Assembly (NCBI GenBank): GCA_002733415.1
Contig: NVVR01000065.1
Location: 1-61,764 of the forward strand
Source: Kordia sp.
Lineage (GTDB): Bacteria > Bacteroidota > Bacteroidia > Flavobacteriales > Flavobacteriaceae
Reading direction: 5' to 3'
Length of the DNA: 61,764 nt
The first letter of the stretch is position 1. The number at the start of each line of letters is the position of its first letter. Positions 43,517 to 51,579 of this stretch are shown in pieces. Position numbers and translations under genes: made by a program. The notes beneath the pieces are model-generated. The model did no database searches. It saw only the letters and a program-made list of their open reading frames with translations, and had not been told where the DNA came from.

Positions 43517-43948
43517 ATGAATATTATAGAAAACCCAATTACTGACGTAAGGAATTTAATCCCACAAAAGTTTCCATTTGTAATGGTAGATACTTTAGTC
43601 TCATTTAATGAATCTGAGGTAGTATCATCATATAAAATAGAAGAGTCTAATGTTTTTTATGATGGTTCAGTTTTTACGGAATCTGGTCTTATTGAAAATA
43701 TGGCCCAAACTGTAGCATTGCATACAGGATATGATTTTTTTATAAAAAATGAACAAGCACCAACAGGATATATAGGTTCAGTAAAAAAAGTTTATATAGT
43801 AGTATTACCTTTATTAAATGAGGTAATAACTACTAAAGCGACTATTTTACACGAATTTATGGGGGTTACAATGGTTAGTATACAAGTGTTTAATGCGAAA
43901 AATGAAGAAATTGCTTCTTCTGAAATGAAAACAGTTATTGCTAGCTAA
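43517..43948 (+). CDS. Hotdog dehydratase, Glu-type (ApeP-like), copy 1
   Basis: 143 residues of the FabZ-like hotdog fold (LIPQKFPFVMVDTLVSF). The helix carries the catalytic Glu (SGLIENMAQTVALHTG), but the GHFPG loop that supplies the catalytic His in FabZ is missing (VFYDGSVFTESG). It therefore has half of the active site and probably pairs with a His-bearing partner such as the one at 55829, like ApeP with ApeI. Role: dehydration of beta-hydroxyacyl-ACP to the enoyl step of the polyene. The stop overlaps the next start by one base. Confidence 0.83.
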   Translation: MNIIENPITDVRNLIPQKFPFVMVDTLVSFNESEVVSSYKIEESNVFYDGSVFTESGLIENMAQTVALHTGYDFFIKNEQAPTGYIGSVKKVYIVVLPLLNEVITTKATILHEFMGVTMVSIQVFNAKNEEIASSEMKTVIAS

Positions 43949-44403
43949 TGATTAATTTAGAAGCCATAGATATTAAAAATTTTCTACCTCATCGTGAACC
44001 TTTCTTGATGGTAGATAAAGTATTAGAGCTTTCTGAAGATTTTGTAGTTACCTCATTTGAGATTAAATCAACATGTATTCTTATAGAGGATAATAACTTT
44101 AATGAAGTTGGGTTAATTGAAAATGCAGCGCAGACATGTTCTTCAATTGTTGGTAAAAGTTACTTTGATGATGATGATATTGAAGGGAAGGGAACTAAGT
44201 TGATTGGGTTTATTAGTACTATTAAAAAAGTTGCAATTTTAAATACACCAAAAGTTGGAGAAACCATAATTACAAAAGCTAGTTTAAAATCTAGGTTTGA
44301 TTCTGAAGCATATAGTATAAGTACCCTAGAGTGTGTTACTTATATAAAGAATAAAGAGATAGCTTCTTGTGAAATGAATTTATTTATACAGGAGGTAAAA
44401 TAG
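43948..44403 (+). CDS. Hotdog dehydratase, Glu-type (ApeP-like), copy 2
   Basis: 151 residues, a paralogue of the preceding gene: FLPHREPFLMVDKVLEL, then VGLIENAAQTCSSIVG with the Glu helix. Again the His loop GHFPG is absent (CILIEDNNFNEVG). A FDDDDIEG insertion lies after the helix. A second Glu-type half-site protein suggests either two alternative heterodimers with the His-type partner or a pair made by the two copies. The tandem order suggests gene duplication. Confidence 0.8.
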   Translation: MINLEAIDIKNFLPHREPFLMVDKVLELSEDFVVTSFEIKSTCILIEDNNFNEVGLIENAAQTCSSIVGKSYFDDDDIEGKGTKLIGFISTIKKVAILNTPKVGETIITKASLKSRFDSEAYSISTLECVTYIKNKEIASCEMNLFIQEVK

Positions 44404-44446
44404 AAAGTTTAATTAAAAGAAACTTCCATTTTCAAGGAAGATAAAT

Positions 44447-44854
44447 ATGAAAAAAAGTGATGTTCCTCAGGATAAGAGTAATTTAAAGTCTAGTGGCTTT
44501 AAAGAACTTTGTTATGCAGTAGATGAAAAAGGGGAATACACCACTGAAAAAAGTACGGGTTGGGAACCTAAAACTATAGCGTTAGATAATGCAATGGAAG
44601 ACATTAATGAACGTATTGCAATAGCAAAAGGGAAAGTAGAACGTAATGAGACTAGTCCTATTGAATATTACATGGAGCTGGCAAAAATGGATTTACCAAT
44701 TTTAGCTAGTTATGTAGGAATATGGCAATGGCGCGTTAAACGTCATTTTAACCCAAAGAGGTTTACGAAGTTATCAAATAAAGTATTGCAAAAATATGCT
44801 GATGTTTTTGAAATTAATAAAGAACAATTAAAAGACATCAATCATGGAAATTAA
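44447..44854 (+). CDS. Conserved protein of flexirubin loci, unknown function
   Basis: 135 residues, hydrophilic, no signal or membrane segment. The middle is helical (NAMEDINERIAIAKGKVERNE), followed by PIEYYMELAKMDLPILASYVGIWQWRVKRHF and a helix-turn-helix-like tail (NKVLQKYADVFEINKEQLKDI). I do not recognise a family. It overlaps the BtrH-like gene by 11 nt, so the two products are probably made together and may interact. Confidence 0.7.
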   Translation: MKKSDVPQDKSNLKSSGFKELCYAVDEKGEYTTEKSTGWEPKTIALDNAMEDINERIAIAKGKVERNETSPIEYYMELAKMDLPILASYVGIWQWRVKRHFNPKRFTKLSNKVLQKYADVFEINKEQLKDINHGN

Positions 44855-45839
44855 TTTTACACATAATCAATCTGCTCATTGTGAAAACGGAGTTGTTTCT
44901 AACTTGATGAAATTTAACGGTTTTGAGGTTAGTGAGCCAATGGTGTTTGGGATTGGTTCAGGCTTGTTGTTTTGTTATTTGCCTTTTATAAAGGTAAATC
45001 ATGCGCCAGCGTTTACCTATAGGTCAATGCCTGGTTCTATCTTTAAGCGTTTTGCGAAACGTGTAGGAGTGAAAATTAAACGAGAAAAATTCAGTAATCC
45101 TAAACAAGCAAAGGCGCGTTTAGATGAAAATTTAGAAAAAAATAACCCAGTAGGCTTACAAGTTGGAGTATACAATTTAACCTATTTTCCTGACGAATAT
45201 CGTTTTCATTTTAATGCTCACAATTTAGTAGTGTATGGAAAGGAGAATGGAAACTATTTAATTAGTGATCCGGTAATGGAAACGGTTACGACACTTACCG
45301 AAAGTGAATTGGAAAAAGTTCGTTTTGCAAAAGGGGCTTTAGCACCTAAAGGTCATATGTATTATCCGGTTGATTTCCCCAAAGAGTTACAATTAGAAAA
45401 AGCTATCGTAAAGGGAATCAAAAACACCTGCAAGGATATGTTAGCACCTGTACCAATTGTAGGTGTTAAAGGAATAAAATTTGTTGCAAAGCAAATTAGA
45501 AAATGGCCAAAGAAAAAAGGTGTAAAGGTAGCGAACCATTATTTAGGTCAGCTAGTAAGAATGCAAGAAGAAATAGGTACTGGAGGAGGTGGGTTTCGTT
45601 ACATTTTCGCAGCTTTTTTACAAGAAGCAAGTGTTGTTTTAAAAAATGAGCAATTAGCAAGCATGTCAAAAGAAATGACAGATATAGGAGATTTATGGCG
45701 CGACTTTGCTTTGGATGCTTCTCGTATATATAAAAAAAGAAGTAAAAAAAGTGACGGATATAATGATATTGCTACACAGTTAGAAACAATAGCAAATAGA
45801 GAAGAAGTGTTTTTTAAGAAACTTAAAAAAGCAGTATAA
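44844..45839 (+). CDS. BtrH-N domain acyltransferase-like protein
   Basis: 331 residues. The N-terminus matches the BtrH-type papain-like fold: the HCENGVVSNLMKFNG motif has the Cys nucleophile (C13), with HNLVVYGKENGNYLISDP as the His part. A C-terminal helical domain (DUF4872-like, YIFAAFLQEASVVL) follows. BtrH moves an acyl group from an ACP to an amine in butirosin synthesis. Here transfer of an ACP-bound polyene acid to the resorcinol or another acceptor is an attractive inference; a cysteine peptidase role is also possible. Confidence 0.82.
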   Translation: MEINFTHNQSAHCENGVVSNLMKFNGFEVSEPMVFGIGSGLLFCYLPFIKVNHAPAFTYRSMPGSIFKRFAKRVGVKIKREKFSNPKQAKARLDENLEKNNPVGLQVGVYNLTYFPDEYRFHFNAHNLVVYGKENGNYLISDPVMETVTTLTESELEKVRFAKGALAPKGHMYYPVDFPKELQLEKAIVKGIKNTCKDMLAPVPIVGVKGIKFVAKQIRKWPKKKGVKVANHYLGQLVRMQEEIGTGGGGFRYIFAAFLQEASVVLKNEQLASMSKEMTDIGDLWRDFALDASRIYKKRSKKSDGYNDIATQLETIANREEVFFKKLKKAV

Positions 45840-45842
45840 GGA

Positions 45843-46586
45843 ATGATTAAAATTCAACAATTATCAAAGAAATATAAAGGTGCAGAAAACTATTCGGTAT
45901 CTAATCTTGACCTGTCAATTGTTGAAGGAGAAATTTTCGGGTTATTAGGTCCAAACGGAGCTGGTAAAACAACATTAATTTCTATGTTATGCTCTTTAAT
46001 TAAGCCAACTTCAGGATCTTTTACAATTGATGGATTAAATTATTCGAAAAATAGAAATCAATTAAAAAAACTAATAGGAATTGTTCCGCAGGAATATGCT
46101 TTATATAATTCATTAACTGCATATGAAAACTTAGTATATTTCGGGTCAATGTATGGGTTAAGAGGAAAAGTATTAAAGAATAAAATAATGGAAGCCTTAG
46201 TAAGGTTAGGGTTAGGTGATTTTGCTCATAAAAAAATAGGTGCTTATTCTGGGGGAATGAAACGTAGAGTAAATTTAATCGCTAGTATTTTACATGAACC
46301 TAAAGTATTGTTTTTAGACGAACCAACTGTAGGAGTTGATGTGCAATCAAAAAATGTAATTATTCAGCATCTACAAGAATTAAATAAAAACGGAACAACA
46401 ATAATATATACCTCTCATCATTTGAATGAAGCAGAGTGTTTTTGTACAAATGTAGCTATTATTGATCATGGTGAGATTATGATTGAAGGAAAACCGAAAG
46501 ACTTGATTAAAAATCAATCGAATGCAAATAATTTGGAAGATGTATTTATAGCACTAACAGGTAACGCACTTAGAGATCATGTATAA
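45843..46586 (+). CDS. ABC transporter ATP-binding protein
   Basis: 247 residues: Walker A LLGPNGAGKTTLI, Q-loop IVPQEYALY, signature YSGGMKRRVNL, Walker B VLFLDEPTVGVD and H-loop YTSHHLNEAE. It pairs with the permease gene that overlaps it by 8 nt, forming an ABC-2 exporter in the inner membrane. In this locus it probably moves a flexirubin precursor or lipid-linked intermediate. Confidence 0.94.
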   Translation: MIKIQQLSKKYKGAENYSVSNLDLSIVEGEIFGLLGPNGAGKTTLISMLCSLIKPTSGSFTIDGLNYSKNRNQLKKLIGIVPQEYALYNSLTAYENLVYFGSMYGLRGKVLKNKIMEALVRLGLGDFAHKKIGAYSGGMKRRVNLIASILHEPKVLFLDEPTVGVDVQSKNVIIQHLQELNKNGTTIIYTSHHLNEAECFCTNVAIIDHGEIMIEGKPKDLIKNQSNANNLEDVFIALTGNALRDHV

Positions 46587-47853
46587 ACTTTTAGCATCTA
46601 CATATAAAGAGTTTTTATTGCTTACACGTGATATAGGAGGGATAGCAATATTGTTTATTATGCCTTTGGTATTAATAGTAACAATAACCTTAATTCAAGA
46701 CAGTACTTTTAAAACTATAAATGAATCTAAAATTCCAATTTTATTGGTTGATAATGACAAAGGAACTATTTCTGAAACAATTTTAAAAGGCTTACAAGAA
46801 TCTAATTCTTTTGAAGTTATTTTAAAAGAAAAAGAAACAATCGCTAAAGAACTCGTATTTAAAGGAGATTATCAATTAGCTATTGTAATTCCTGAAAATT
46901 TATCATCAGATTTAAATAAAAAAGTAACTCAGAATGTTGGACGTATTTTAGCTGAATTTAGTTTAGAGAACGAGTCTTCTGATGCACCTAAAAAAGAAGA
47001 GATACCCAAAAAAGAAGTCAATTTATATTTCGATCCAGCAACACAACTAACTTTTAAGAGTTCGGTGAAAAATGGGATAGATAAAATGATTTCTAAAATA
47101 GAAACACAATCCATTTATAAAGCATTTCAAGAACAAATATCTGATGATGAAGCAGTAGTAGTTTTTGATACCGATAATTTCATTACGTTTAAAGAAATAA
47201 TGCCAAAGGGTGATGAGGATAAAGAATTAATTCCTAATTCTGTCCAACATAATGTCCCAGCATGGACATTGTTTGCAATCTTTTTTATCATAGTGCCATT
47301 ATCAATTAATATGGTAAAAGAGAAAAGTCTAGGAACCTTTGTGCGTTTGCGAACAAACCCAGTATCTTACGCAACAGTATTAGGAGGTAAAACAATAGTA
47401 TATCTTATGGTTTGCATCATTCAATTTGTATTAATGTTACTTATAGGAGTGTACTTATTTCCATACTTAGGTTTACCTGTATTAGATATTTCTGGACGTT
47501 TGTGTTTATTATTTATAGTCACTATTTTTTCAGGATTAGCTGCAATAGGTTTAGGTTTGTTATTGGGGACAGTGGCAAATACACAAGAGCAGTCGGCTCC
47601 GTTTGGCGCTACATTTGTAGTAATTTTAGCGGCTATGGGAGGTGTTTGGGTTCCGGTATTTGTAATGCCTAAAACGATGCAAGTATTATCCAATTTCTCT
47701 CCAATGAATTGGGGATTAAATGCATATTATGATGTGTTTTTAAGGAATTCAAGTTTTATGGAAATAGTTCCTGAAATAACAACTTTATTTTTGTTTTTTA
47801 TAGCAACCACAGTAATTTCAATTATATATAATGAGAAGAAAAACGCAGTATAA
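46579..47853 (+). CDS. ABC-2 type transporter permease
   Basis: 424 residues. One N-terminal membrane helix, a large periplasmic loop (~residues 45-225), then five helices (from PAWTLFAIFFIIVPLSINM), with the ABC-2 family segment VPVFVMPKTMQVLSNFSPMNW. It is the membrane part of the exporter whose ATPase precedes it. The 3' end overlaps the thioesterase start by 23 nt, an unusually long overlap within this locus. Confidence 0.9.
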   Translation: MYKLLASTYKEFLLLTRDIGGIAILFIMPLVLIVTITLIQDSTFKTINESKIPILLVDNDKGTISETILKGLQESNSFEVILKEKETIAKELVFKGDYQLAIVIPENLSSDLNKKVTQNVGRILAEFSLENESSDAPKKEEIPKKEVNLYFDPATQLTFKSSVKNGIDKMISKIETQSIYKAFQEQISDDEAVVVFDTDNFITFKEIMPKGDEDKELIPNSVQHNVPAWTLFAIFFIIVPLSINMVKEKSLGTFVRLRTNPVSYATVLGGKTIVYLMVCIIQFVLMLLIGVYLFPYLGLPVLDISGRLCLLFIVTIFSGLAAIGLGLLLGTVANTQEQSAPFGATFVVILAAMGGVWVPVFVMPKTMQVLSNFSPMNWGLNAYYDVFLRNSSFMEIVPEITTLFLFFIATTVISIIYNEKKNAV

Positions 47854-48277
47854 AGCAAACGAAATAGCTTTCGTGAGTGATGTGCGTGTGCGCTTCACAG
47901 AAACCGATCCTTTAGGAATTGTGTGGCATGGAAATTATATACAGTATTTTGAAGATGGAAGAGAAGCTTTTGGAAGGCATCATGGGATATCATATTTACA
48001 TCAAAAAGAACAAGGGTTTACAACGCCAATTATAAAATCGAGTTGTGAACATAAGGCTCCATTACGTTATGGTGATATAGCTACGATTAAAACGTATTAT
48101 GTTGATTGTCCAGCGGCGAAAATGATATTCAGATACGAAATCTATAATCAAGAAAATAAATTGGTTTGTATAGGGGAAACCATCCAGGTTTTTGTAGAAG
48201 TTCAAGGAGAATTGTCATTAACTATTCCAAGTTTTTTTAAGGATTGGAAACAAAAAGTTGGTTTGATAGATGAGTAA
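47831..48277 (+). CDS. 4-hydroxybenzoyl-CoA thioesterase-like hotdog protein (YbgC type)
   Basis: 148 residues. The TETDPLGIVWHGNYIQYFEDGREAF stretch matches the YbgC/4HBT active-site helix, with the catalytic Asp D26. Such enzymes hydrolyse acyl-CoA or acyl-ACP thioesters. In this locus it probably frees stalled chains or the finished polyene acid from ACP. It overlaps the next ketosynthase by 8 nt. Confidence 0.88.
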   Translation: MRRKTQYKANEIAFVSDVRVRFTETDPLGIVWHGNYIQYFEDGREAFGRHHGISYLHQKEQGFTTPIIKSSCEHKAPLRYGDIATIKTYYVDCPAAKMIFRYEIYNQENKLVCIGETIQVFVEVQGELSLTIPSFFKDWKQKVGLIDE

Positions 48278-49427
48278 GGTATACCTGTCATATAACAATA
48301 TTATTTCATCATTAGGATTTGATAGTAAATCAGTGGTTGAAAAAATACATAATGAAGTGTCAGGATTGACATTGGTAAATGATGTGAAATTGTTTTCTAG
48401 ACCGTTTTATTCATCATTGATACATACAGGAAAGCTTAAAGAGGCATTTTATGTATTAAACCCAATTAAGGAATATACTCGTTTAGAACAAATGATGATT
48501 ACATCATTAAGCGATTGTATAACTACTTCAGGAATTACAATTACGGATCGAATAGGCTTAATAATTTCTACAACAAAAGGAAATATTGATGTTTTAGATG
48601 AAGAAAATTCTTTTCCGGAAGAACGTTCTTATCTAAGTGAATTAGGGAAATCGGTAGGTGAGTTTTTTAAATTCAAAAATGATGCAATAATAGTTTCCAA
48701 TGCATGTGTTTCGGGAATATTGGCTGTCGCAGTAGCAAAAAGATATATTATACAAGGAACATATGATCATGTTTTTATAGCCAGTGGCGATGTGGTTACG
48801 GAATTTATATTGTCTGGATTTAATTCATTTCAGGCAATTAGTGATGCGCCATGTAAACCTTATTGTAAAAACAGAACAGGTATAAATATAGGAGAGGTTG
48901 CAGCAAGTGTTTTGGTAACATCTGATTCAAAATTATTAAATGAAGAGTCCGTTGAAGTAATAGGAGAAGGATCATGTAATGATGCAAATCATATTTCTGG
49001 ACCATCACGTACTGGAGAAGGTTTATATAGAAGTATCGCTTCTGCTTTGAAGCAAGCAAAAATCCCATCTGATTCAATCGATTATATCTCAGCACACGGA
49101 ACGGCAACTAATTATAATGATGAAATGGAAGCAATAGCTTTCAATCGTCATGATTTAGGAAGTACTCCAGTAAATAGTTTAAAAGGATTTTTCGGACACA
49201 CTTTAGGTGCTTCAGGATTGTTAGAAACGATTGTAGGGATGCATTCCTTAAAAAACAACACACTGTATGTTTCGTTAGGTTTTGAGGAAATGGGAGTGTC
49301 TCAACCTATAAATGTAATAGAAGAAACAACAGTAAAAGAATTAAATACATTTTTAAAAACAGCTTCTGGATTTGGAGGGTGTAATACAGCAATATTATTT
49401 CAAACGATACAAAAAACCAATATATAA
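48270..49427 (+). CDS. Beta-ketoacyl synthase, divergent KS
   Basis: 385 residues of the KAS I/II fold. Cys is C146 in VSNACVSGILAVAV; His in ISAHGTATNYNDEM; second His in FFGHTLGASG; end GFGGCNTAI. The triad is present, but the N-terminal half is shorter and more divergent than the FabF-like copies at 39097 and 51580. It is possibly dedicated to another substrate, such as the alkyl chains of the resorcinol. It ends 2 nt before the methyltransferase. Confidence 0.86.
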   Translation: MSKVYLSYNNIISSLGFDSKSVVEKIHNEVSGLTLVNDVKLFSRPFYSSLIHTGKLKEAFYVLNPIKEYTRLEQMMITSLSDCITTSGITITDRIGLIISTTKGNIDVLDEENSFPEERSYLSELGKSVGEFFKFKNDAIIVSNACVSGILAVAVAKRYIIQGTYDHVFIASGDVVTEFILSGFNSFQAISDAPCKPYCKNRTGINIGEVAASVLVTSDSKLLNEESVEVIGEGSCNDANHISGPSRTGEGLYRSIASALKQAKIPSDSIDYISAHGTATNYNDEMEAIAFNRHDLGSTPVNSLKGFFGHTLGASGLLETIVGMHSLKNNTLYVSLGFEEMGVSQPINVIEETTVKELNTFLKTASGFGGCNTAILFQTIQKTNI

Positions 49428-49429
49428 AT

Positions 49430-50491
49430 ATGTCAACTCAACAAATGAAAGCTATAGATGCAATTCAAGAAGCACAAAAAATTGCTTTAGGACCTTTTCT
49501 GTTTCAAGCAGTAGTTTCTTTAAGAAAACTAGGAGTTTTTGATTTAATATTTTCAAAAAGAAAAAAAGGAGGGATTTCAATAGAAGAAATAGCTTCAGAA
49601 TTGTCAATTAGTGAATATGGAGTTGGGGTATTGTTGGAAATAGCAGAAAGTTCTGATGTTGTTTTGAAAAATGAAGTTGGAGGTTTTGAATTAACAAAAA
49701 CTGGATACTTTTTAACGTATAATGAAACAGTAAATGTAAACTTAAACTTTACTAACGAAGTGTGTTATGAAGGATTGTTTCATTTGCCAGAAGCGATAAA
49801 AACAGGTAAGCCATCTGGATTAAAAGTATTAGGGGAATGGGATACTATTTATGAAGGGTTGTCTCAGTTAACTCCTGAAGTACAACAAGCATGGTTTGAA
49901 TTTGATCATCATTATTCTGATGGTGTATTTCAAGAGGCTTTAAGAACTGTTTTTAAAGGTAATCCAAAAGCAATTTTTGATGTTGGAGCAAATACAGGAA
50001 AGTTTGCGGTAGCTGCCTGTGGATTTTCGGAAGAGGTAACTATTAAAATGGTGGATTTACCTGGGCAATTGAAAAAAGCTTTGGCAAATGTTAAGAATAA
50101 CGGTTTTGAAAACCGTGTTACTGGTCATGAGATAGATTGGTTGTCTGATAACCCGTCTATTCCAGAAGGAGCAGAGTTAATTTGGATGAGTCAGTTTTTA
50201 GATTGTTTCTCTAAAGAAGAAATTATAAAAATTCTTTCAACTTGTGTCGCATCTATGAGTGATGATGCGGAGCTGTTAATTATGGAAACTTATACTGACA
50301 GGCAAAAATTTGATAACGCTAAATTTATCTTAGAAGCTACATCATTATATTTTACTGTTATGGCAAACGGTAACAGTAAAATGTATGCTGCTAAGGACAT
50401 GATTGAATTGGTTGATAAGGCTGGTTTAACAATCAAGGAAGATATTAATGTAGGTGAATATCACACTATATTTATTTGTAAGAAAAAATAA
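49430..50491 (+). CDS. SAM-dependent methyltransferase
   Basis: 353 residues. A winged-helix dimerisation domain (residues ~20-100, LGVFDLIFSKRKKGGISIEEIASEL) precedes a class I methyltransferase core with the SAM loop FDVGANTGKFAVA (~183-195), then MVDLPGQLKKAL and IDWLSDNPSIPEGAELIWMSQFLDCF. The layout is that of the O-methyltransferase/C-methyltransferase group. Flexirubins often carry a ring or chain methyl, so C-methylation of the aryl ring or polyene is the likely role. Coupled to the next gene (1-nt overlap). Confidence 0.85.
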   Translation: MSTQQMKAIDAIQEAQKIALGPFLFQAVVSLRKLGVFDLIFSKRKKGGISIEEIASELSISEYGVGVLLEIAESSDVVLKNEVGGFELTKTGYFLTYNETVNVNLNFTNEVCYEGLFHLPEAIKTGKPSGLKVLGEWDTIYEGLSQLTPEVQQAWFEFDHHYSDGVFQEALRTVFKGNPKAIFDVGANTGKFAVAACGFSEEVTIKMVDLPGQLKKALANVKNNGFENRVTGHEIDWLSDNPSIPEGAELIWMSQFLDCFSKEEIIKILSTCVASMSDDAELLIMETYTDRQKFDNAKFILEATSLYFTVMANGNSKMYAAKDMIELVDKAGLTIKEDINVGEYHTIFICKKK

Positions 50492-51111
50492 TGACTCAGA
50501 AGAATCACATAAAATCATATGTTCATATAAAAAACAATACTGTTTCATTAAATGGTACCGTTGTTTATAATGATAATGAACCTGATTTTAAGTCATTTAT
50601 TAAAGGGGCTTATAAGGCGGTTGATACGAAGTATCCTAAGTTTTTTAAAATGGATAGTTTGAGCAAACTCGCTTTCTTAGCTGGCGATATTGTGCTAAAT
50701 TCTGAGCAATTATCAACAGAGGAAGAGCATAATATTGCATTGGTGTTTTCAAATAAAGCGTCTAGTTTAGACACAGATAGAAAACACCAAAAATCTATTC
50801 AACATAAAGAAAATTATTACCCAAGTCCTGCAGTTTTTGTATATACCTTACCCAATATTTGTATTGGAGAAATAAGTATAAAGCATAAACTTTATTCTGA
50901 AAATAGTTTTTTTATATTTGATGGCTTCAATGCAGCGCATTTAGAGGTGTATGCAACAAGTTTGTTAGCAGATGAGAAAGCAGATAAAGTACTTTGTGGT
51001 TGGGTTGAATATGATGGAGATGATAACTATGAAGCATTTTTATATTTAGTTTCTCCAGAAGGAAAAATAGCACATAATACAGAAGAAATAATAAAATTAT
51101 ATACTAATTAA
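50491..51111 (+). CDS. Stand-alone N-terminal half ketosynthase-like protein
   Basis: 206 residues resembling only the first half of a ketosynthase: KFFKMDSLSKLAFLAGDIVL, ALVFSNKASSL, PSPAVFVYTLPNICIGEISIKHKLYSENSFFI, then the shelf strand KADKVLCGWVEY. The position of the nucleophile Cys is occupied by FFIFDGF. The C-terminal half with both His residues is missing. It cannot be a working condensing enzyme alone; a chain-length or docking role is possible. It is intact, with good spacing (1 nt before the ACP2 gene), so it is not an obvious pseudogene. Confidence 0.75.
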   Translation: MTQKNHIKSYVHIKNNTVSLNGTVVYNDNEPDFKSFIKGAYKAVDTKYPKFFKMDSLSKLAFLAGDIVLNSEQLSTEEEHNIALVFSNKASSLDTDRKHQKSIQHKENYYPSPAVFVYTLPNICIGEISIKHKLYSENSFFIFDGFNAAHLEVYATSLLADEKADKVLCGWVEYDGDDNYEAFLYLVSPEGKIAHNTEEIIKLYTN

Positions 51112-51112
51112 G

Positions 51113-51370
51113 ATGGAAGCATTAAAACAAGAATTAAAAGAAAATATTATAGAGCAATTAAATTTAGAAGATATTTCTGTTGCAGAAATAGGGGATAACG
51201 ATCCTTTATTTGGAGATGGATTAGGATTAGATTCTATTGATGCTTTAGAATTAATTGTAATGTTAGATAAAGATTACGGAATTAAATTAACTGACCCTAA
51301 AGAAGGAAAAGTAATATTTGAATCTGTAGAGGTAATGGCTAATTATATTTCAGCTAATAGGAAAAAGTAA
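51113..51370 (+). CDS. Acyl carrier protein 2
   Basis: 85 residues with S41 in GLGLDSIDALELIVMLDKDYGIK as the phosphopantetheine site. A second ACP allows separate carriage of polyene and alkyl chains, or of starter and extender. It follows the half ketosynthase by 1 nt. Confidence 0.95.
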   Translation: MEALKQELKENIIEQLNLEDISVAEIGDNDPLFGDGLGLDSIDALELIVMLDKDYGIKLTDPKEGKVIFESVEVMANYISANRKK

Positions 51371-51420
51371 TTAACGATTAACGATTGTTGATTTGAGATT
51401 GCTGATTTTTGAAGTTGTAA

Positions 51421-51480
51421 AATGTCGTCACTTCGAGTGGTTTTCGTAGTGTAATGAAGAAAATTGTATCGAGAAGTTTG
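51421..51480. repeat. REP-like element inside the flexirubin operon
   Basis: ACTTCGAGTGGTTTTCG and ATTGTATCGAGAAGT form an imperfect inverted repeat. Upstream, TTAACGA occurs twice (51371-51390). Together they fill a 209-nt gap (51371-51579) in a gene series with otherwise tiny gaps. No gene is seen in the gap. Confidence 0.5.
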
Positions 51481-51579
51481 GAGAATTAAACTGTTCGGCT
51501 ATTGTTAATTAAGTCTTTGTTTTTTTTATGAGAAGTAAATTTTTAGTCATTAAATCTTTTAATTATTTAATTAAAGCAT

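Noticed and set aside
50491..51111. Half ketosynthase as a pseudogene
   Set aside because: Start, stop and spacing are intact and no C-terminal half is found in other frames downstream, where the ACP gene begins 1 nt later.
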